A model generated the notes under the pieces. It did no database searches and was not told the DNA's origin. It saw only the letters and a list, made by a program, of their open reading frames with translations. A program made the translations under genes and the position numbers. DNA of 59,114 nt from a virus, in IMG/VR virus record IMGVR_UViG_3300042863_001365, positions 1 through 59,114 of that record. One strand, written 5' to 3'. How positions within the stretch are numbered: the first letter of the stretch is position 1; every line of letters begins with the position of its first letter. Below are positions 54,253-59,114 of the stretch, one piece after another.

Positions 54253-54936
54253 ATGATAACATATAATCCACAATATAATTACACACCATTGAATCGTATA
54301 GATTCTGATAACGGCAGGAAGTATAATACTCCTACTGGAAACTTACCAAGTGTTACCACTATTCTTAGTGCAACAAAATCTCAAGAAAGTAAACAAAAAC
54401 TCCAACAATGGAGAAATAGAGTAGGTGATGCCGAAGCTACGAAAATTACTAATGAAGCAGCTAATGTTGGAACAATAATGCATGGAATTCTAGAACATTG
54501 GGTTCTAGGCAAAGAACACGATCCGGGAAATAATGTAATTCATCGCCAAGCCAAAATGATGGCAGAAAAAGTAAAAGAAAATATATCACCATATATTTCT
54601 GAAATATGGGGCAGTGAAGTAAATTTATATTATCCAGATTTATATGCAGGAACCGCAGACTTAGTAGGAATGTGGAAAGGAAAACCAGCTATATTGGATT
54701 TCAAACAAACAAACAAACCGAAAAAGATAGAATATGTCACTGACTATTATCTGCAGCTTACTGCATATGCGTTGGCTCACAATGAATTATATGGGACTAA
54801 TATTAAAGAAGGACATATATTAATGTGTAGTAGAGATTTAGATTATCAACAATTTGATTTATTGCCAGATGATTTTAGTTATTGGGAAGATCAATTTCTT
54901 TCAAAACTTGAAGAATATTACAATTTAACAAAATAA
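54253..54936 (+). CDS. RecB/Cas4-like PD-(D/E)xK exonuclease, apparently leaderless
   Basis: 227 residues. LPSVTTILSATKSQESKQKL, GTIMHGILEHWVLG (the conserved His/Glu helix), YAGTADLVGMWKGKPAILDF and KQTNKPK give the exonuclease core: G-T-x-H, then D in TADLVG and D-F-K-Q. YLQLTAYALAHNE is the usual Q-x-x-x-Y helix. It probably processes DNA ends in recombination. No Shine-Dalgarno precedes the ATG. The promoter -10 is at the leaderless distance. Confidence 0.85.
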   Translation: MITYNPQYNYTPLNRIDSDNGRKYNTPTGNLPSVTTILSATKSQESKQKLQQWRNRVGDAEATKITNEAANVGTIMHGILEHWVLGKEHDPGNNVIHRQAKMMAEKVKENISPYISEIWGSEVNLYYPDLYAGTADLVGMWKGKPAILDFKQTNKPKKIEYVTDYYLQLTAYALAHNELYGTNIKEGHILMCSRDLDYQQFDLLPDDFSYWEDQFLSKLEEYYNLTK

Positions 54937-54940
54937 GATA

Positions 54941-55765
54941 TCATAATTTTTGTGGTTTATTGCATTGTGATAGATGATATCGAGTAAACACCCTCTTATT
55001 AATTTCATTTCCGCAATGTAAACAACATAACATCGGCAAATTAGTTTGCATTTGTGATAATTTAATTTTATGATCTTCTGATTTGGGTTTACCTTCATGT
55101 AATAACTTTAATTTATGTTTTGTTTCTAAAGAAACTGGAGGACGATTTAATGCACTGTCTGATTGTTTTTTTCTGGTTTCTGAAGATGCAGATTTTCCGA
55201 GTTTTGAAGCTCTTAGCTTATTTCTGGTTTCTTCTGTTATTTCTCTGCCCTTCATATTTTCTTTATGGCTATCTGATTTTGGTTTTCTCATATTTTGTTT
55301 ATGTATTTCACTAAAAGGTTTTCCGAGTTTTGCGGCACTAATTTTCTTTCTAGTGGATTCGGACATTTCTTTTGTAGTTTTAACTCCTTTTTGTATCAGA
55401 CTAATAGCTTCTGAATGCATAGTTTTTATGTTGGCGTATGATCTTGCCGTTATAAATTTATTATATTTTTTTGAATAAACAAATCTTATTAATGCACAAA
55501 CCATCTTTGCTTTTGGGATTCCAGTTAACATTTTTGGAAGCAATAAGTGACATATGAAATGTTCTTTTGCCGTTAGTTTCACTATATTTTTTGCATCATT
55601 GGGGTTGCCCTCTAACCAACCAATTGGTCCTTTTCTAAATCTAGAAATATAAAAACATTCTGGAATTATATGGTGTTTTTCTGTATACCCGATATTAACT
55701 CTATCAGATGCTTTTTTTATTATGGAATAATACCATTTAGTATATTTGTTATCTATAAATACCAT
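54941..55765 (-). CDS. HNH homing endonuclease with NUMOD3 repeats
   Basis: 274 residues. EKHHIIPECF near 29 (H-H-I-I-P), DAKNIVKLTAKEHFICHLLL near 57-76 (N and H of the HNH motif), followed by at least four NUMOD3-type units such as STRKKISAAKLGKPFSE, ETRNKLRASKLGKSASSE and HKLKLLHEGKPKSEDH, which bind DNA. The C-terminus CCLHCGNEINKRVF..YHLSQC is a CxxC...HxxxC zinc finger. It is a free-standing mobile gene, inserted against the direction of its neighbours. Ribosome-binding site TAAGGAACAACAGC. Confidence 0.9.
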   Translation of the reverse strand: MVFIDNKYTKWYYSIIKKASDRVNIGYTEKHHIIPECFYISRFRKGPIGWLEGNPNDAKNIVKLTAKEHFICHLLLPKMLTGIPKAKMVCALIRFVYSKKYNKFITARSYANIKTMHSEAISLIQKGVKTTKEMSESTRKKISAAKLGKPFSEIHKQNMRKPKSDSHKENMKGREITEETRNKLRASKLGKSASSETRKKQSDSALNRPPVSLETKHKLKLLHEGKPKSEDHKIKLSQMQTNLPMLCCLHCGNEINKRVFTRYHLSQCNKPQKL

Positions 55766-55843
55766 TGCTGTTGTTCCTTATGACAATAGAATAGTTGGGA
55801 TGACTGCCAAGAAAATCCGCGAACTATATTATTTATCTTTCGC

Positions 55844-55872
55844 TTGACATTTATTATTGGGCGTGCTATAAT
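55844..55872 (+). promoter_or_regulatory. Consensus sigma70 promoter TTGACA-17-TATAAT
   Basis: Plus strand, perfect at both boxes with TGC before the -10. It drives the tail-fibre-like gene, which would then be transcribed early as well as late. Confidence 0.9.
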
Positions 55873-55906
55873 TGGTAAATAATAAAAAGATATAAAGGAA
55901 ACTCAT

Positions 55907-56590
55907 ATGGCGACAACTAGAATTTCAAAAATAAAAGTAAGAAGTGGTCAATTAAGCGATTTGCCTGTTCTTGATCCTAGTGAATTTGGCTATTCGACTG
56001 ACGAACATCGTCTTTTTATTGGTAATACAGAACTAACAGTAGGAACAGGCAATGGAACTAATAGAATATTTAATATTCCAATATCAAGCAATTTTCCACT
56101 ACCAACCAATAATTTAGAAAATCCAAAGTTTTTTGTGAATGGTAGTCAACGTAGTGATATTGTTATTGGTGGAACAACTGTAACTTTTGCCACCGCACCT
56201 GTACTAAATGCAATAGTAACTATAAAATTCAATAGCGAAATAGCATTAGTAAATTCTACTGAAACCCCAAGTTCATTAGTATTTAATGCTGCTACTCCAT
56301 TATTTTTAGACACTAATTTTACATTTAATTATACTATATATGATACATGTTATATAGATTATACTATTAGGTTAACAAATAATACTGGATTTAGAATGGG
56401 TAGAATTAGGTTGATGGTAGATAAAAACAATGCTGAATTTAAAATAGATGATGAATACAATTCATTAACAAATACAACAGAGATAGATTTTGATGCTAGA
56501 TTATCTGGAAATTATTGTTATCTTACTTATAAAAATAATACAGTATCTCCCGCAGTTTTTAAATATACGTTTAAACTATGGAAGATGTAA
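55907..56590 (+). CDS. Tail fibre/receptor-binding type protein
   Basis: 227 residues. N-terminus RISKIKVRSGQLSDLPVLDP and EFGYSTDEHRLFIGN match the N-terminal module found on many phage fibres and on the major tropism determinant (beta-prism anchor). It continues with beta-rich segments VTFATAPVLNAIVTIKFNS and YTIRLTNNTGFRMGRIRL. Strong site AAAGGAAACTCAT. Short for a fibre, so it may be a small adhesin or an assembly partner of a longer one. Confidence 0.7.
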   Translation: MATTRISKIKVRSGQLSDLPVLDPSEFGYSTDEHRLFIGNTELTVGTGNGTNRIFNIPISSNFPLPTNNLENPKFFVNGSQRSDIVIGGTTVTFATAPVLNAIVTIKFNSEIALVNSTETPSSLVFNAATPLFLDTNFTFNYTIYDTCYIDYTIRLTNNTGFRMGRIRLMVDKNNAEFKIDDEYNSLTNTTEIDFDARLSGNYCYLTYKNNTVSPAVFKYTFKLWKM

Positions 56591-57048
56591 AAATAAAAAA
56601 AATATATTGGCAAAGATCACCAGAACAAAGAATAGAACTATGGAGAAGATTTAGAAGAAGTTTTTCTTCTACTGATACAGCAGAAATTTGTAATGAAAGT
56701 TGGTCATGGTGGATAATGTCACCAGATGTAAATCGAACAATTGATCCATATAATCCAAATACATGGCTAACGTTTTGGGAAATGATTCAATTGGGAGAAA
56801 CATGCAAATATAGCAAAGCCGTGGGTGCGGCTTTTATGATACACTATCTAAATTCTAATCTAGATATTGTTATATCTAGGGTTTATGATAAAAATAAAAA
56901 CGATATATACATTACCACATTAGTAGAAAACAAATTTCTACTGCATCCTGAATATACCGAGGTAATGGAAATGAATAATGATTATGTAATTCAGGAAACG
57001 TGGTCAATTAAAAAAATATTAGAAATTATAAAATATAGGTCTGCGTAA
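56578..57048 (+). CDS. 156-residue hypothetical protein
   Basis: Starts MEDVKIKKIYWQRSPEQRIE inside the end of the fibre gene (13-base overlap, no separate ribosome-binding site, so coupled). WRRFRRSFSSTDTAEICNES, WSWWIMSPDV and RTIDPYNPNTWLTFWEMIQL show many Trp and Arg residues. VYDKNKNDIYITTLVENKF follows. It may be a fibre accessory or chaperone. No family recognised. Confidence 0.55.
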   Translation: MEDVKIKKIYWQRSPEQRIELWRRFRRSFSSTDTAEICNESWSWWIMSPDVNRTIDPYNPNTWLTFWEMIQLGETCKYSKAVGAAFMIHYLNSNLDIVISRVYDKNKNDIYITTLVENKFLLHPEYTEVMEMNNDYVIQETWSIKKILEIIKYRSA

Positions 57049-57173
57049 TAATATGGAAGTTTCTATTTTAATATTAGAAATATTCATCAATTACCTATAA
57101 TAATTAAACATACTCCTGCACATAATAATGATGTGGGCTATAACTTTTTGGTTTACGAATATAAGGATTAATA

Positions 57174-59114
57174 ATGTCAAATGTAATAGAATTTTCTCGC
57201 GATAAAGATACAAGGGATATCATGTCAGATGCCAAATTCTACGAGGGATACTCTCGGTGGAATGATGATAAAGGCAGATACGAAACATGGAATGAAGCTG
57301 TCGAACGTGTTATGAACACACACAGAGAATTTTACAAAAATAAGATGACTCCTGAATTGGAATCACTTATTAACGAAGCTGAAGAATTATACAAGCAAAA
57401 GTATTTCTTGGGTGCCCAAAGAGCGTTACAATTTGGTGGCGATCAGTTGTTAAAGAATCATATGAAACTATATAACTGCACAAGTTCATATGCAGACCGT
57501 ACAGAATTTTTTGGAGAATATTTTTGGATTCTATTAAGTGGTTGCGGTGCTGGTTTCTCTGTGCAACAGCATCATATTGCAAAACTTTCTAACATTCAAA
57601 ATAGAACTAAATCTTCAAAAATTCATGTAATCGAAGATTCTATAGAAGGATGGGCAGAAGCAGTTGATGTATTACTTTCGTCATATTTTGTTGGTGGTGG
57701 TAAGCATCCAGAATTTGAAGGACGTAGAGTATACTTTGATACATCTTCGATCCGTCCAAAAGGCTCAAAAATTAGTGGGGGATTTAAAGCACCGGGTCCA
57801 GAACCGCTACGCCGTGCATTAGATAAAATTGAATATTTGCTTCAAGGTCTAGTTCTAAAAGGTGAAACTAAATTAGCATCTATCAATGTATACGATATTT
57901 GTATGCATATCGCAGATGCAGTTATCAGTGGTGGTGTTCGTCGTGCAGCAACCATCTGTTTATTTTCAATTAACGATGAAGAAATGATGAGTGCGAAAAC
58001 CGGAAATTGGTTTGCAGAAAATCCACAACGTGCAAGATCAAATAACAGTGCAGTTATTGTTAAAAATACTGCAACATACGAACAGTTTGACTATATTATG
58101 CAAAAAGTTAAACAATTCGGTGAGCCAGGATTCGTTTTTGTCGAATCAACTGAACATGCAACCAATCCATGTGTTGAAATTGGTATGTTTCCACAATATA
58201 TTGATGAAAACAAAGTAAGTCATAGTGGATGGCAAGGTTGTAATCTTGCAGAAATAAATGGTGCAAAAGCTAATTCAAAGGAAGAATTCTATAAATCAAT
58301 TCGTGGTGCTGCCATTGTTGCAACTCTACAAGCTGGTTATACTAATTTTAAATTTGTCAGTGAAGTAACTAAAAAAATCTTTGAACGTGAAGCACTTCTT
58401 GGTGTTTCTATCACTGGATGGATGAATAATCCACATGTATTACTTAATGAAGTAGTGCTAAAAGAAGGTGCTGAACTTGTAAAAACTATAAACAAGCAAG
58501 TTGCAAAACTAATTGGCATTAATCCAGCAGCAAGAACTACTTGTGTTAAGCCAGCAGGAAACGCATCTGTTATTCTTAAAACTGCAAGCGGTGTTCATGG
58601 TGAACATTCACCCCGTTATATCCGTAACGTGCAAATGAATAAAGATACAGAAGTTGCACAGCTTATTCGCAAAACAAACCCCTACATGGTTGAAGAAAGT
58701 GTATGGAGTGCAGGAAGAACTGATTATGTTATTTCATTTCCAGTTATTGCACCAATGAGTTCTGTTTTCCGTAAAGATTTGTATGGTCTTAATCTACTTG
58801 AAAAAGTAAAACTAATTCAAAACTCTTGGGTAGAATTTGGAACAGACGAAGCATTATGTGTTGATCCAACGGTTCGTCATAATGTATCAAATACTATTTC
58901 AGTATTGCCAGATCAATGGGAAGAAGTTGGAAAATATATATTTGACAACCGTAAAAGTTTTGCTGGTGTTAGTCTAATGAGTGCATCTGGTGATCGTGAT
59001 TATAATCAAGCACCAAATACAGAAATTCTTACTGAGCAAGAAATTGTTAAAAAATATGGACGTGGTGCTATGTTTGCTTCTGGTTTGATTGTTGACACTT
59101 TTAAAGGTTTCAAT
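57174..59114 (+). CDS. Class II (B12-dependent) ribonucleoside-triphosphate reductase, 3' truncated by window
   Basis: The frame runs from the ATG at 57174 (after AAGGATTAATA) to the window end, 647 codons without a stop. Features of the monomeric adenosylcobalamin RTPR: FYEGYSRWNDDKGR-type start, GAQRALQFGGDQLL, LYNCTSS with the redox Cys, LLSGCGAGFSVQ, SGGVRRAATICLFS, NPCVEIGMFP with the catalytic Cys, and CVKPAGNASVIL. The enzyme makes deoxynucleotides without oxygen. Such class II enzymes are found in T4-like phages of alphaproteobacteria and cyanobacteria instead of T4's class I NrdAB. The C-terminal cysteines lie beyond the window. Confidence 0.93.
   Translation, partial: MSNVIEFSRDKDTRDIMSDAKFYEGYSRWNDDKGRYETWNEAVERVMNTHREFYKNKMTPELESLINEAEELYKQKYFLGAQRALQFGGDQLLKNHMKLYNCTSSYADRTEFFGEYFWILLSGCGAGFSVQQHHIAKLSNIQNRTKSSKIHVIEDSIEGWAEAVDVLLSSYFVGGGKHPEFEGRRVYFDTSSIRPKGSKISGGFKAPGPEPLRRALDKIEYLLQGLVLKGETKLASINVYDICMHIADAVISGGVRRAATICLFSINDEEMMSAKTGNWFAENPQRARSNNSAVIVKNTATYEQFDYIMQKVKQFGEPGFVFVESTEHATNPCVEIGMFPQYIDENKVSHSGWQGCNLAEINGAKANSKEEFYKSIRGAAIVATLQAGYTNFKFVSEVTKKIFEREALLGVSITGWMNNPHVLLNEVVLKEGAELVKTINKQVAKLIGINPAARTTCVKPAGNASVILKTASGVHGEHSPRYIRNVQMNKDTEVAQLIRKTNPYMVEESVWSAGRTDYVISFPVIAPMSSVFRKDLYGLNLLEKVKLIQNSWVEFGTDEALCVDPTVRHNVSNTISVLPDQWEEVGKYIFDNRKSFAGVSLMSASGDRDYNQAPNTEILTEQEIVKKYGRGAMFASGLIVDTFKGFN

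Noticed and set aside
54941-55765. Intron-encoded or intein-linked endonuclease
   Set aside because: The HNH/NUMOD gene stands alone on the opposite strand between complete genes; no split gene or intron structure flanks it.

Overview
The window looks like part of the genome of a T4-type myovirus that infects an alphaproteobacterium. The T4 core is clear from 29.5 kb to 51 kb on the plus strand: two tail-tube proteins, a gp4-like head-completion nuclease, small and large terminase (gp16, gp17), gp32, UvsX, UvsY, UvsW, gp61 primase and gp41 helicase. It continues past the right edge into a class II, B12-dependent ribonucleotide reductase, as seen in T4-like phages of alphaproteobacteria and cyanobacteria. 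The late genes are AT-rich. A T4-style late promoter, NATAAATA, lies 20-40 bases before many starts. The alphaproteobacterial host is inferred from sigma70-type promoters that carry the CcrM/GcrA motif YGAKTCG (contains GANTC) between -35 and -10.

Layout. From 0 to 4.7 kb and 15.6 to 19.7 kb lie genes whose products begin with a short MRYxE(I/L)xxE-like leader. This resembles the T4 capsid-targeting sequence that gp21 protease removes from head-packaged internal proteins. They include a Nudix hydrolase, two ADP-ribosyltransferase-like proteins, a GNAT-like protein, a paralogous pair of large proteins and a helical-repeat protein. From 5 to 13 kb and 20.8 to 29.4 kb the minus strand carries mostly small early genes, each with its own sigma70 promoter, many with the GcrA motif. 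Among them are a DUF2786 protein, two winged-helix-like proteins, an HNH nuclease, two tRNAs (Met-CAT, Leu-TAA) and two arrays of diverged paralogues (14.2-15.1 kb and 21.7-24.1 kb). A late-type promoter at 26.55 kb precedes a two-gene cassette: an LpxH-like phosphoesterase and a GT4 glycosyltransferase.

From 29.5 kb onward, head/tail assembly and DNA packaging come first, then recombination and replication, with host-type promoters placed directly before gp61, the RecB-like exonuclease and other genes. From 48.6 kb come structural and hypothetical genes, an HNH/NUMOD homing endonuclease on the opposite strand, a tail-fibre-like gene and the reductase.

Regulation can be read in outline. Early genes use consensus TTGACA-17-TANNNT promoters, about nine with a methylatable GANTC in the spacer. 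Late genes use NATAAATA. Three long gene-free stretches (4.65-5.25, 10.66-11.74 and 28.02-28.57 kb) contain repeats or opposed promoters and may encode untranslated RNAs.
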